A stretch of 64,000 bases of DNA, taken from contig BLAL01000262.1 of the NCBI GenBank assembly GCA_015698045.1, positions 622,501 through 686,500 of the forward strand, given 5' to 3'. Under the pieces are notes generated by a model. It made no database searches and had not been told where the DNA came from. It saw only the letters and a list, made by a program, of their open reading frames with translations. Origin of the DNA: Rhizophagus clarus. Its lineage: Eukaryota > Glomeromycota > Glomeromycetes > Glomerales > Glomeraceae. Below are positions 46,146 through 59,535 of this stretch, one piece after another. Position 1 is the stretch's first letter. Every line of letters starts with the position of its first letter. Position numbers and translations under genes: made by a program.

Positions 46146-48965
46146 GAAAAAAATCGTATAAAAATCTTATTAAAAACGCATCCAGTTTTTTTATAGGGCT
46201 TATGTGTGCCACAGCCGTGTTTTCGAACTTCAAATGACTATGAAAGCTTGTGAATAAATTTGGAATGCGGAGTTTAAGTTTATTTTTCAAGGACTGGTAA
46301 GATTGAATGCGAAAAAAAGATAGTTTTAGGTCACACATGTCACCCAAATTCAAAATTGCTAATCTTCTTATTCTAAACCTAAAACAAAATAATTTGAATT
46401 TGGATGGCACATATTGTATAATACAATTTCACATACATGAAGTCGCTATCATATTTCTTTTCCATTGCGTGTACAACTTTTTGTGATATATTTTATTTAC
46501 ATATCTACGCCCTTGTAGGGGTGCCACAGAACATCCAAAAACAAAATAATATTTTTAATTTTGTTTAATTTTTAATTTGTTTTTTTTTTTATTTTTTTAA
46601 TTTTGTTTATTTTTTTCTTAAAAAAAAAAGCTAAAATTGTTCGTTTTCTTAATAATGAATGCTATAATAACTAAACTTACCTTTCAATATCCGAAATATC
46701 CGAAAATGTCCGAAAATGTATTTGAAATTTCTTGAGAATTTTTATTTTGTACGTCTTTTACTTAACTCCGAATTATAAATTATCAGTTTTCCGAACTTTT
46801 ATTTAATATCGTAATATTTTTACGTAATATTTATTTATTCACGAATTAAAGAATTTTTGATTGTTTGATTACCGTAAGTTATTATCAAAATAATTAACAA
46901 TCAAGTCCGTTATTCGCACAAATATTTACTTTTTTTTTAAATAGCATGGTTAAAAATCCTAAAAAAGAAAATAGTCAATAGGAATTAGGATCTTTTTTTA
47001 TAAACAAAGATCTTATCTTATCACATAACATAAAAATGGTGCCATATACTATATAATAATAATAAATAATTTCATTTAAAATTGTAATTTGTTGTATATT
47101 AGATTTTATTAAATAAATAATATTATGTTGAGTAACTTTCATTATTTGTGTTAAATTCTCCATAAATAACTAATTGTGTAAACTAAGGGGATAACTTTGA
47201 GATAACTACGTAAAAAATAATATTTTCATTTCGTATATACTCCGCATATATTTACATTTTTCCGAAATTTAAAATTATAATAGTTATTATATTTATTTTA
47301 TTATAAGCTGCGAGTATTGAAGGGTACTAACTTGTGTTTGTTTAAATTACTTATTATAAACAAATAAATAAAGTTCCCACGAATAATATATAATAAATAA
47401 AACAATATTAATTATTTAATATATTATAATGTTCAAATTAAAATTATCAGTGAATTTTGTTTTTCCGATGCAGTTTCTATTTAAAACAAGATTTTCAATC
47501 CAGATTCATTTGACGTACATTTCTATTAAAAATACATCTATATTTAACCGATTACATGTTATGATACATCAATTCGTATTAATGAAGTACCATTTTCTCA
47601 AAACTTTTATTAATTAGTTGCAGGTTCTCATCGTTTTTCTTGGTTTGTTTCATTCATAAATGTTGCACAGTTGAAGCTGTTAAATTATCCATTTCCGCAA
47701 CAACTGACCTTTACCTAAATTTTTTTTAATGACTAATTTATTTATTGAAATCATCTTTACCTAAATTGTATTTGCGCATACTCCAGAAATATTAAAAACT
47801 TGTGGTACAATCTTCATTTTACATAGTCACACAAACTGATTTGGAACATTCCTGTATTACTTTACTCTTTGAAAGGAATTTGTTAAGTAAACAAAGACGC
47901 CAAAACTTAAAATACTTTCAACAGTTCCCGTAAATGGCAGCAACACTTATTTCGATAATAAAGTGAAATGATTGAACAAAATCATTGCAAATATTTTTTT
48001 TAAAAAGACGAGAAATGTTAATGATCTGCACATGATTAGGTATCAGTAATAAGTTCGACTAATGAATTAAACAAAAAAGTTTGCAATTTTATGTGTATTA
48101 GATTTTTGTTTACAAGGATAGAATTTAAATAAAAAAAATTCTTTGATGTTTTCTTTATATTGGAGCCAATTAAGATTTATTACTTTTAAAATCTTTGCTA
48201 ATAATTCCTTTTCGACAATGAAAATTCATGTTTTGTCCACAATTGTTATCAATGCAGATGAATGATTAAGAAACAAACAAAAATATGAATTTATTTAAAA
48301 AATAAATACTTTTCAATAAATTTAAGATATGCTATTTACTATGAGCATTATGAGCGCCTTTTTTTATCGGTAAACAAGATTAACATGAACATTGTAAATG
48401 TGTATTTGCTTGCTTAGCATTTAGGTAAAAAAACATCTGTTATGATATTTTTTCCATTTCAACTAAAAAAGAATTCTTTTTTGTCTATTCATTTGTGAGA
48501 TTTTGTAACACCGACATATGCAATATGGCGTATATCGCATCATCATCATCTATATAAAATTCCAATTATAGAATTTTACTGTAAAAAAAAAAAATTCCCT
48601 TTATTATTCATACGATCAATCAGATTTTCATGTTATTAGCGTGAAGTTATTTAATTTTAAGTTAGATCTGAAGAATGTGTTATTTCTTATTATCGAAACT
48701 TTAACAAAGCCAATTTTATAAATTTATATAGTTATTTTTTTACAACTGTTAAACGAAAGAAATAATACATTTATTTATTTAAATGATCACTGATGTCTAC
48801 CATTATACGAGAATATGAAGATAAGAGGAATAAATAAAATAAAACAAATAAAAATAAAATATGAAAGAAATAAAGAAATCGATACGATTTACTCATTGAA
48901 CTATTTTTATATGAAAACCTTACCATTCATTTAAGATTAATAAAGATTTATTGTTTAAATTAAGT
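46146..48965. other. Non-coding stretch
   Basis: Only short Ile/Lys/Asn-rich frames are present; the reverse frame 46141-46410 lacks any support beyond length. No clear repeats. Confidence 0.45.
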
Positions 48966-49529
48966 TTAGGAGGTATTTGTCAAAGGAGATTGTTTCAAAT
49001 GAGTATGAACTTGTTCAGCTTGTTGTAGCTGACTTTGAACATCTAAACTATTACTCGATATAAAAACAAAAATGTTTGTCGGAGAATGAACATTAATAAT
49101 TGAATTAAGCAAAGGAACGAGAGATTGTTGATTTTGATTGTGGCAAGATTGTGAAACGTTATTGTACATGGATTGTTGATATTTTTGGTGAGAGGTGTTA
49201 TTTGAGGCAAATTGCTGATGGTCATGATCAGGAGTACATTGCTGATAACTATGTCGAGAAATATTATTTGAAGTACCATATTGCTGGTGATTGGAAACGG
49301 TATCGTTAACGACAGAAATGTTATTAGACGTGGATCGCTGATATTTATGAGGTGAAATAATGTGTTGCTGATAATTAGAGTCAGGAGAGAAAGTAATGTT
49401 ACTACTACTGTTCGAAGCGATATGATCGGAAATTGTAACATTATTGTTGTATGAGACTGAAGTATTTGCACCGTCGTTCATCACAGCTGCTTGGGTAATA
49501 GCCGTCTGTTCAAAATTATTATTACTCAT
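48966..49529 (-). CDS. Asn/Gln/Ser-rich orphan protein, family A
   Basis: Intact single-exon frame of 187 codons with ATG at 49529. The composition is dominated by Asn, Ser, Gln, His and Tyr, with irregular NNISxHxYQQ-type repeats (residues about 60-125), so probably disordered or prion-like. Residues 9-20 (TAITQAAVMNDG) align with YGITQMIAMNND of the frame at 57 kb. The tail NIFVFISSNSLDVQSQL corresponds in position to NVFNENSTNTSVLMQ there. No signal peptide or membrane segment. A second, overlapping reverse frame (49471-49043) is an Ile/Leu-rich shadow. Family relatives within the window argue that this is a real gene. Confidence 0.7.
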   Translation of the reverse strand: MSNNNFEQTAITQAAVMNDGANTSVSYNNNVTISDHIASNSSSNITFSPDSNYQQHIISPHKYQRSTSNNISVVNDTVSNHQQYGTSNNISRHSYQQCTPDHDHQQFASNNTSHQKYQQSMYNNVSQSCHNQNQQSLVPLLNSIINVHSPTNIFVFISSNSLDVQSQLQQAEQVHTHLKQSPLTNTS

Positions 49530-51189
49530 ATTTTTTTCGAATCACTAAACTTTATAAAAAACCTCTTATGATATTGTTATTATCCGTTAATCTTATTAAA
49601 TAATAAATGAAATTTATTTTTTTTTTAGGTATCTAGGGAAACACCGTATATATATGTAAAAATTCACTCCCAAAAATTAGTGAAAGTTAAAGAGAAATTA
49701 AAATTTGATTGAATTTGTCATCCATTCGGATTAATTTCAATCCGTTTAATTCCTCTTTTTTCCTAAGTATTTGAGAGAGGGATGCACTAATTAGGATATT
49801 CATCAAAAGTAGTCACATCATATTATCATAACTATTTTTTCGGTGACTACAGAAAATTGACTGTCAGAGGGTGATTACTTTAAATTCAATGCGTCATATT
49901 GCATACTAAAAACTATTAACTTTTTTTGGTACACCTAAGATCAAAATATAACGTATCAAAAATTTGTGAAAAAAAGAATCTTGACATATAACGACATGAA
50001 TTCGTTTATTATAAATTATAATATATAAGATAGTATACTTGTATCTTCGATGTTGTGACCAAGTTTCTCGATTTAAATTATTTACACGACATTCTTAAAA
50101 ATCAAAATTTTCGAAAAAAAAACAAATTAAAGACATTAAAAATTTGAAAAGATAATTCAATTTTTTTCTTAAAAAAAAAAAAAAAAAATTAAAAATTAAT
50201 TATTAAAAATTTCAAAAAACGAATTAAAAATTTAGAGCGTTAAGAATTTTAAATAAATTTCAAAAATAAAATTAAAAATCAATTATTGATGATGGATGTT
50301 ACACGCATTGTTCTATTTTTGCTAAATTTTGTTTGTTACAACCATGTTTTAAGAAACCGTTGAGAGTAATAAGCACGTGATATCGGGTAACACAGGTGAT
50401 GTCTTAGAAGAGAGGATCAGAAATATAAACATCCTGAAACGCGGCCATCGCATCACACCTTTCCGAGGGCCATGGGTCTCAAGGAGATAAGATTTGGCAA
50501 TTATAAATAGATATTCCGTGAAACAAGTAGCATTTTTAATTGTTTCATTTTGTAAATAAAATCATTTTTTGATTGATCTATTCAACGAAATATGTAGTAT
50601 TTTTCGGTAGAGAACTGCTGGTTTATTATTTAAAGTGTTTTTATAAGTAGACCATAAGACCGCATATTAGACTCGCTCATAAAGCAGCCATTAAAAATAA
50701 TTTAACATCTATCAAACGGGTAGTGCAAATGAATAAATTTATTTAAATTTTAAATGTTATTATTTACTTTTACATATCGGTCAATTAAAGTGGATCGTCA
50801 AAGTCGAAAACATTTTTCTTTCATCTAATCGATTATATAATTTTTTTTTAAATTAGGTCTTGTTTGTTATTATTTATGAAATCATCAAAAGGGCAATTTG
50901 CAAAGGATGTATATTTGTGAATGTTATCGTGAAACAATTTGTTTTTAAAAAGTCGATATATTATTATGGTATATATTCGGGACTTATTTTAACGCATTCT
51001 ATTAATGTTGATTATCTATTATTATCTATCTGTGCGTAGTTTCGTGCAATGTTAAGTATTTGAATATAGTATAAATATGTCGTTTTTTGGTATCTTATTT
51101 TCTATATTGTCTCTAAATATACGTATATTATTATAATTATTATTATTGTTATTATTATTATTTAATCTACACACATTATACAAACGAAA
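49530..51189. other. Non-coding stretch
   Basis: Contains A-rich low-complexity DNA (50100-50290) and a more GC-balanced patch at about 50340-50500 that precedes a TATAAATAG word. That patch may be a promoter or an eroded LTR. No gene is seen. Confidence 0.4.
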
Positions 51190-51366
51190 ATGCCTTTTCA
51201 AAAAAGACAGAAACAATTAAGAAGACAAAGAATTATAAGAAGATATTTTCAACGTAATATACCCGTTAATAATGGAAACGCATTGAGACTTATTGCTAAC
51301 TTTCCTCAACAAAGTACGAATGGTTCATCAATTGCTCAATTTTATAACGGATTCCCTTTTCGTTAG
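51190..51366 (+). CDS. Small basic orphan protein, family B (58 residues)
   Basis: Short intact frame with ATG. Residues 4-24 are strongly basic (QKRQKQLRRQRIIRRYFQR). The tail has IANFPQQST and IAQFYNGFPFR. The C-terminal part of the spliced gene at 54.2-55.1 kb follows the same order: QRTRQNQFRERRN, then ISNLPPQPIT, then IDQFFNGSSF. That independent match is the main reason to believe this gene. It has no signal peptide; the basic start could be a nuclear or nucleic-acid-binding tail. No upstream exon equivalent to the relative's first exon was found, so it may be a short form or a 3' remnant with a fortuitous ATG. Confidence 0.55.
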   Translation: MPFQKRQKQLRRQRIIRRYFQRNIPVNNGNALRLIANFPQQSTNGSSIAQFYNGFPFR

Positions 51367-54241
51367 CCCTATCTCTTAATAAGAAATTTTTATTATACAA
51401 TACTCGGAATACTTTATTTACTATTCTCTATAAAAATTGTTTCTTTTTCAAAAAATCCTATTATGCATCTTCTAGAAATGACAAAACCATGTTTTAAAAC
51501 AGTTTTGACGGTCTAGAACATTTTTTAAAAACATCTTTAACATCAAGCACTTTATTTTTTGCAATGAATTAATTTAAAATTTTCATTATTTAATTTTCAT
51601 CATCTTCGACTACGTTCATAAACTTCTGTAACTTTTCAAAGTACTTATAAATATTTTTTAATGATAACGTAATATTTTTTATAATTTAGCATGAGATAAT
51701 CAAAAAGAAGTTTAAAAGAAGAAATCTGTTTAAAAAACATCATGTTTATATCATGTGCTGTCCCTAATCGTAACGTAAGATATAAGTATTTTGGTTAAAA
51801 AATAAAGACTATAGAGATTTTTTAATAAATTAGTTGTCCGAAACGTAAACGTAGGAATTCTACTTCTACTCCATACCATGCATTTGGTGTCTGTCCACAC
51901 GCGTGCACGTCCAATGAAATTTTACGATCAGGTGTAACCTATTGGTTTTGTTTACACCCTGATTTGTGTGACAATTTATACCATTTAGATACAGATAATA
52001 CTCATGAAAAATTTTTGATTTCTTTGTAATATCATAAATAACTACATTTTGATCATTGAGAGATTGGCTGAAGGTTAAGCTCTCTGTTTCCTCAAAATAT
52101 GAATGATGACTAATTATTTTGTGAATAAGAGCTGTGAAATTTTTCTTTTGAAATTTTAATTATGATGGTCATTATGACACTTCGGACGCTCCAACGGTTC
52201 CTGTTACCTAGTATTATCAAATAACAAATTAAAATATTAAGTTAATCAAAACTTGTCCGTTCATGTTAAATATTATTTTATTACTTCGATAGTTTGCAAA
52301 ACCTGGGGTTCGTCTAAAAATTTTTTTGATTTTATTTAATTATATACTCCTCTATTAAACCTTTAAGAAAAAAAATTTTGTTTATATAATATTAATAAAA
52401 AAGTCCTTATTTAAGAATTATAAATTTTGTATTTTTCTATTACTGCATTTTTTTAATGAATTCCTTGCAAATTTTACCCTAGCTTGCATAAAAAAAAATC
52501 TCGGAATAAATTATAATTCATTTATTAACCAATAATATTAAAGTGCGATTTTCTAAAAATCACGTGATTTTGTCGAGCCTCGGCTTTTGTGGCCGTCCCA
52601 TACGAAGTTTGTAATTTACTGGTTCTTATTTACAAATTCTCTCTTGCGCGATAACTTGCATTTTAATTAGTAATTATTTGTTAAGTATTAAAAAATCTAA
52701 GATCTGTATAAATATGATTTATTCAAAAAATTTGAAGGATTTGTTTCCGTTACCATGGTAGTATTTTTTTTTTGTAATACTTTAAAGTAATTTGTTCTAG
52801 CCCTTGCCATAAGCAGTTAAAGAAAAAATGGATTTTTGAGTACATTATTATTGCAAAAATTATATGTATGTAGCTTTCTAATCATATAAATAATAATGAA
52901 AGTTGTGGAATATGTATTGTTATTTAATTTGTTAACTTTCACACAATTGCAATCATGATTGATTAAATAGTTATCTCATATGAACAACAGTAAATCTTTA
53001 TATGCTGTATCATTTGCCATGCATATTTGTAATTTTAGAAGAAGTCAATAATTTATTATTATGCAATTAATAGTACTGTACAAACTACAAACTAAGCCTC
53101 GACTGGCAGCAGCAGAATATTATTATATGAAATTTTCTTTAAATTCAAAGGACATTACATTTTCATGTGAGCATTTCAACGACAATGAACAAAAATATTC
53201 TTCATACATTACGGTATATACTCTGCAAATCATGTTCGTTCGTTACTCTACCCAAAAATTTAAATTTTCTTTCTTTTTTTGGTTTAATTGAGCAAATAAG
53301 GAAATTAAGCGCCTTCTTTCTTTAATTCATGAGTCCTATTAATTATTAACTGCTAGTTATGTCCATTTATAATTATATATACATATTACATGTGTAATTT
53401 GTTTTTTTTAAAAAAAAATTTTTTATATATTTTTATAATACAAATGATTATGTTTACGCAACACAAGAGTGACCTACAGAAGGTTTCTACTGTTATCATT
53501 TATTGTTCTAAGAAAAGTCGTTTAACTAATATGATCTTACGTCTATTAACGGTCATTTCATTAGTTTACAGCAAGAATTCGGTTTAGTAATTACATAATA
53601 ATAATAAATAAATATTTAAACGTAAGTATTAACTACTTATAACTGATAGTTTATTAAATTATAATTAACTTAAGAGAAAGAGTGACTATTCATTAATTGC
53701 ATATCCATCATACATTAGTCACCTTAAATGAATTTAAATAATTCATTGATAGTACAACTTTTTCATTTCTAATTGGAATAACCTTTGAAAATTAAAATTG
53801 GTAAAAATATTTACAGGTAATGAGACCAGGATTTGTTTATAACAGATAATGATTTATAAAATTATTCGTGGTGATAAGCTATTTATATGTAAATATATTG
53901 CAGATATTATTCTGAAATAAAAGTAGGTAGGACAATGCATTTATTTATTTATATTATTACATGGAAAAGTGTCAAATTACTCGGGTCGAGTCATCGTGGA
54001 ATTATTATGCACAAAAAAAAAAAAAAAATTGTAAAAATTGGTCATCAGTATATGTATTGTATATATTATTTTATTAACAAGTTAGAACGTAAAACTGATA
54101 CAGTATTTTGCTGTTATTAAGCACTCCCAGTGCCTCTGGCCAGAATTATGCCAGAATTATGAGGACTTTGAGAGTGTTTAATCATCGCAAAATACGGTAA
54201 TTATTGTATATAGTAATAAAAGAAAAAAAGATTCACATGAT
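51367..54241. other. Mostly non-coding; one weak exon candidate
   Basis: The forward frame 53061-53291 contains a plausible peptide (KPRLAAAEYYYMKFSLNSKD, then FSCEHFNDNEQKYSSYI) followed by a possible GTATAT donor. It could be a stray exon, with low confidence. Nothing else is supportable. Confidence 0.35.
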
Positions 54242-55068
54242 TTATGGTAGGTTAAAAGAAGACCCATTAAAAAATTGATCAATTAATGGATCATTTGTAA
54301 TTGGTTGTGGAGGAAGGTTTGAAATTCGATTTAACGTATCTTCATTATTGATTTTTTGGTGATTTTTACGTATTAGGTTTGTAACATTTCTTCGTTCTCT
54401 AAATTGATTTTGTCTTGTTCTTTGATTAATATTTCTTAAAGGTCGTATTGTAAACGAGGAAACAACGATAAGTCTCGTTCGAAAACACTGAGTACTATGT
54501 CTAATTTTATTTATTTCGAGTGCATGAGATTAAAATAAAATGTTTAAGTATTTATCACAAGACTAGTAAATAAGACAAATAATATATTTTCTATTATTTA
54601 CATGAAAAAGCATGATATTTGTATCAAAAGATCACTGATTGGCTTTTTGCTTTCGTGTGGGTCAGTTTTTAAATTTAATCGTATTTTTGGTTCAAGAAGA
54701 AACTTCTCAGATCGTTTATTTGAAATCAAATCTTCAATAATTCTGGCGTAATTTATCATATGAAAAACTGTGAAAAATAAGTGAAATAATTTCACGTCAT
54801 TTCCTTTTGAAAAAAAATCTTCGTTAGTGTATCGCAATAAATAAGTTAATCTAGATATAGGAATAATAATTTTTTGGAAAGCGGAAATTCTAAGTTGAAC
54901 AACATCATGTTCAATTTCAAGTTGGATCGATTTTTTAAATGATTTTTGAATTAAGCATCTTGATGTCGTCGTAGCTTTTCGTACTGACAACAGTCTGATC
55001 TTAGCATATGGATTTTTTAATCCCGTTAACTTCAAACTAAGAAAATTGTCGCGCATAGAAACTTTCAT
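54242..55068 (-). CDS. Two-exon orphan gene, family B (about 239 residues)
   Basis: Exon 1 runs from ATG 55068 to 54602. A GTAAAT donor (54601) and an AG acceptor (54496-54495) remove a 107-nt intron. Exon 2 runs from 54494 to the TAA at 54244-54242, and phase is kept exactly. Exon 1 encodes a basic, Leu/Ile/Phe-rich region (RDNFLSLKLTGLKNPYAKIR, ISRLTYLLRYTNEDFFSKG, KLFHLFFTVFHMINYARII). Exon 2 encodes a Gln/Arg/Asn-rich stretch and a tail with ISNLPPQP and IDQFFNGSS, shared with the 58-residue protein at 51.2 kb. Without the intron the frame would end after 156 codons. A TATATAAA-like word about 100 bp upstream on the reverse strand may be the promoter. No domain is recognised; function unknown. 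Confidence 0.6.
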
Positions 55069-55609
55069 CTCAATTTTATAGTCGAGATTTTGAAAATAGT
55101 GCTGCCTTACTAATTTTTCTTTTATTTATTTAAAAAAAAAGAAAATGATCTTGTAAAATTCATGGGTTTATATAAAAACTCGAAACATTCATTAATTCAA
55201 CTAAAATAAAAACAGGTCATTAAAAGTTTAATAATTCCAAATTAACTTAAAACACAAAGTAAAAATCAAATGACGCCAAGGTAAACTTTATTAAAGTGTT
55301 AATTTAAATAAAGTATGTAAAACATATTACAAACTTAAAATGAATATGTAATACAGTCGCAATCGACATTCAAATCATAACAAATAATATAAACAAATAT
55401 CTATCATTTTATCTTCACGATTTAGATCTAATATTTGATCAGGGATTCAAATTAATACATATACCTCAGCTCTTTCTTTTGTGTTTGGTAGAATTATTAA
55501 TTTTTTTGATCCTTAAAAAAAGCTACTTTAAAATATATACTTTGAAGCGCTATGGTTTTATATTAAAAAGAAAAAAAAAAAGGTATTATAATCTTTTTAT
55601 CATAAATAT

Positions 55610-55702
55610 CGTCATTATAAATGAGAAGAAAAGATTGTAATATCATCATTATAAATGAGAAGAAAAGATCGTAATATCGTCATTATAAATGAGAAGAAAA
55701 GT
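55610..55702 (+). repeat. Tandem 34-bp repeat, about 2.7 copies
   Basis: Unit begins CGTCATTATAAATGAGAAG and ends in a GTAATAT word. Three copies start at 55610, 55644 and 55678, with one or two differences. Non-coding. Confidence 0.9.
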
Positions 55703-56988
55703 TTTTAACCATATATATATTTATCCGTATGTTTATGTTATCCGTGTTTATAATAAATAATAGCTATTCTAAAAGCATTATTAATCAATAACATTTAACA
55801 ATCAACGGATTAAAATTATAAACCTTAAAAAGAACTTTTCCCCTGAACTACTACCATTTTGGTGATATGAAGCATCTGTGTGAGACACTGAAATCAATAT
55901 TTTATTTTGTTAGACAACTAAATACATGACATTATAACAAAATTCACGTATACAAATACAGATTGAGAATTTAATTAATACATATTATTATTTATAAACA
56001 CCAGATCACTTTTGTTCTTATTATATATTATTCATCTCATAAGTTTGATTATTGAATAAATGGACACAATGATATTTTATTTATGTTAATTTATACGTTA
56101 TGGAAAATCAATTTTTCAAATGGAAGAAAATATGGTTATATCAACCAATATTGAATATTCGCATTTAGTCATGAGGCGTTTAAAGATTACGCCTGTTCGG
56201 TTCTAGCCAAAAAAGATAATTTTATATACGGCTTTTGTTGAAAGATCTTTTTAGACCAAATTGGAATACTATTAAAAAATGAAATCAATTCATGATTCGT
56301 AATTTCGTCGACTACCGAGTATTACGTAATGCAATTCACTTTATCTGGACGAAATTATTTATATGAGAGGCCGAGAAAATATAAAAATGTAACTTACTAA
56401 TCTTATTTGTTTATTTGTTTATTTTTTATCCATTCAATCAAAAATCACATAAAAATTAATTCCCACAGTAATGTGTACGAGAAATTCTCGAATATTCTAA
56501 AAAAATTAATCAATGGCACACCTTAGAATAAATAAAGCCGTTCATTACTGCGGTGTAAATAAAATCACATGTAACTATCATCTTTCTTTCCATAATTATC
56601 AATACTATCATATAAGCCGCATAGAGCGTTTCGTGACCAATTTACGGAAAAAATTGGTATGGCTGCAACCAAATGACGAAATGAATTTGATAAAACTCAT
56701 ACATTGATCCTTTTTTTTATTTTTTACCCGGGAAACCCCGAGTTATAAACATATAGACGACACAGAATCAATGAGAGATATATATGTATGTAAGATAAAC
56801 GGAATTGCGCATTTAAAAATTTTCCATAACTTAACGATTTGTCAATTTTCATATGAGAAATATTATACTTACGCTACGGACTTGGGGGCCTTGACCTCCG
56901 ATTCATTATCATATGAATTACCATATATTCTTAATGATAAATTAAAAAAAAAGTCATTTTCTGCCCAATTTAGGCTAAAAAAAAAAAA
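55703..56988. other. Non-coding stretch with weak frames
   Basis: Forward frames at 56513-56707 and 56771-57022 start with ATG and have mixed composition (HYCGVNKITCNYHLSFHNY). They lack any relative or splice context, so I do not call them genes. Confidence 0.35.
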
Positions 56989-57510
56989 ATGTCAACTCGT
57001 GATTTATTTGTTGTGTTTATAAAAGTGCAATGTAAGCGTCTCTACGGGATTACTCAAATGATCGCAATGAACAACGATATGCATACTTCAACATATAATA
57101 GTAACGTTAATAACGTTACAACCACCGATATTTCCTCCTATTATCAACCTATACCCAATGTCTCTTCAAGCACTATTCCTCCTAATAATCATCATAATCG
57201 TCCACAATATGATAATAATCAACAATCCATTCCCAATAACAATTCTCTTCCTTCTGATAGAGGGTAATACGAAAATTCAAACGATAATAATTATCAGCAA
57301 TCCACGTCCGATAACAGTTTTTCTTCAAAAATTCACCAAAAATCTAATAATCAAAGTAATCCTAAATATTGTATCTTCTTTCAAAATGATACGAAGAACC
57401 AGCAGATAAATGTCTTTAATGAAAATTCAACAAATACTTCAGTGCTTATGCAACCTTCTTGTCATCATTGTTCCTCTTCGATAAATAACTCACAAGCGCG
57501 ACCCCAATAA
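56989..57510 (+). pseudogene. Family A Asn/Gln-rich gene with a premature stop
   Basis: From ATG 56989 (or the internal ATGs at 57058 and 57067) one frame runs to TAA 57508-57510. It is interrupted only by a TAA at 57265-57267. The sequence before the break contains YGITQMIAMNNDMHTS, matching the start of the 49.5-kb gene. After the break it continues in the same frame with NSNDNNYQQSTSDNSFSS and the family tail VFNENSTNTSVLMQ, then CHHCSSSINNSQ. A CAA-to-TAA change at a Gln-rich site would explain the stop. It may still make a shortened protein of up to 92 residues. Upstream residues MSTRDLFVVFIKVQ are family-unsupported. Confidence 0.65.
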
Positions 57511-59482
57511 TAAATTCTTGAATTAAATCATAATATGTATTTGCACGCAATCAGGATTTATTTACTTCTGTTATCATATTCCTTATTTATTTCTTATTTT
57601 CTTTATTTTTATCGTATTTCTCGCAATAACGTAGTTGTTAGTGCTGCAGCAGTAAAATCAATGTACCTTATTTATATTATTTAAATAAAGTATTATATTA
57701 TTCTTATTATTTATTTATTTGTAAGCACCATTGGGTAATATGGAATTATACATTTATACTATGATGTAGATCACTTTATGCATGCTCGGATCAGTCCGTT
57801 CCACTGCCGTTCCTTGTTTTAATAATTAAGTAATAATTTCTGCGGTAAATAAAAAAATTTTTTATTGAACCAAAAACATTGAATAAAAGCCTTATTCATG
57901 CACTAAAAAAGTCAAAAGAAAAAAAACTTATTTCGTATAACATAACACCACTATTGTACGTGATTCACTTATTAGCCAGACCATCTTGTGATACAAACAA
58001 ATTTTCATTGAAACGGAATTTTTTAATGTCTGGACCGATTATTTTTTCTAATTTCTTACTTGAAAAAGCTCAACTTGTGTTTATTAGTAAAACTTTTCAA
58101 TTACTAGCAGATTCTTTTCATTTTTCATATCAGCATTAATGCTAAAAAAAAAAGTTAATTTATTTAGGTGACAGTAAAATTGTAAAATTGATTTCATAAC
58201 ACAATTTGCCTTTTTAGACCCAGCCGCCCGGATTTTTGCTTTTAAAATTCAACCCATAGAATTAATACTAAGCCTGGCTATCCGATCAATAATTTCATAT
58301 GTCAATTTTGTACCCAGTACTACAATTATTTTTAAAATGATCATGAATTTTTCACATGATATTATTATAAAATTTTATTGGCAAATATTAAAAAAATAAA
58401 ATTTAGATTTGACAATTTACCGACCCATTCGAATAAGATAATCAATTTTATAATTTTGCGTCTCATTTGATATTTACTGTAATAATTTTTTTGTAAATTT
58501 ATTTTTTTCTTGAAAAATGGTATCATAACCGGGAATTAGGACTATGGTCAGAACTTTGGGTATTTGATTTTTAAGTTTTTCTTTATCCATGATCAAAGTG
58601 AAATTGATTATCACTAGTTATTCTTATATTAGTATTATTTTTTTTTTATTGATCATAATATAAATTAAATAATTGCTTTTTAATCGATATATTTATAATA
58701 GAGCTCTCGTAGAAATTATATTCCTGATGATGTTACATTTAATGTCACATATGTAACATGGAACATAATGGAATCAACTGGCCATCGACTTTGACATAGT
58801 CAATTTTTGATGAAGCATCAAAATTCAGTACGATTTGAATAGTGCTACTTTCACGTGTATTGGCTACTGTACAAAATGCAAATATGATCATTTATTAACT
58901 TTATTTTATATTACCACCCAATGATATTTGAAGCTATTCGTTTTATTTTGTTGGTTAGTCTCTTTTTTTTTTTTATAGAACCATGATGAACATATTTCTT
59001 TGGTGATATTGTGCTTTAAAGTCGAACTCGTTCATAATCTGGTTGAATATTTACGATGCATATCGATGGAATGTTGCGAGATCTTTATTATCGTAAATAC
59101 TATCAAACATTCAATCTTTAATATATTGACATTTTAGAGATTTGAAGAATATTTAGAACATTTAGCAAGCAATGCTGGTAACACATATTTCTTAAATCGT
59201 ATTAACATATTAGAACAAAATAGGTCATGATACTTCTTAGCAAAACTTGATATCAGTCACATGACATGTATAACGATATGATTTTATTTCTTATTGGTCT
59301 CACCATATTTTAGTAAGAAAATTTAGGTATTAATAAAAATCTATTATTAATTTTAAAGTTATGTGAACTTTTTAGTATTAACTGAATCATCGCTTTATTT
59401 TGATATATAATTTAAACATATTAAACATATACATTTGCATACATACATATATACTTAAATACAAAAATAAATATTTTTTAAT
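57511..59482. other. Non-coding stretch
   Basis: AATAAA-like words at about 57685. The frame 57879-58139 has mixed composition but no supporting context. No repeats stand out. Confidence 0.4.
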
Positions 59483-59535
59483 CCTTTTTATTTTTATTTT
59501 TATTTTTATTTTTATTTTTATTTTTATTTTTTTTT
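59483..59535 (+). repeat. (TTTTTA)n microsatellite
   Basis: About eight perfect TTTTTA units followed by a T run. Confidence 0.95.

Noticed and set aside
49043..49471. 142-codon reverse frame rich in Ile/Leu/Thr
   Set aside because: Overlaps the family A gene in another frame and has no family relative.
50330..50500. 5S rRNA or LTR candidate in a GC-balanced patch
   Set aside because: A GCGGCCATCGCATC-like word recalls 5S rRNA, but box A/C elements and overall length do not fit; no matching second LTR is present.
57158..57409. Ile-rich forward frame overlapping the family A frame
   Set aside because: Shadow frame; the family A reading matches two other loci and this one does not.
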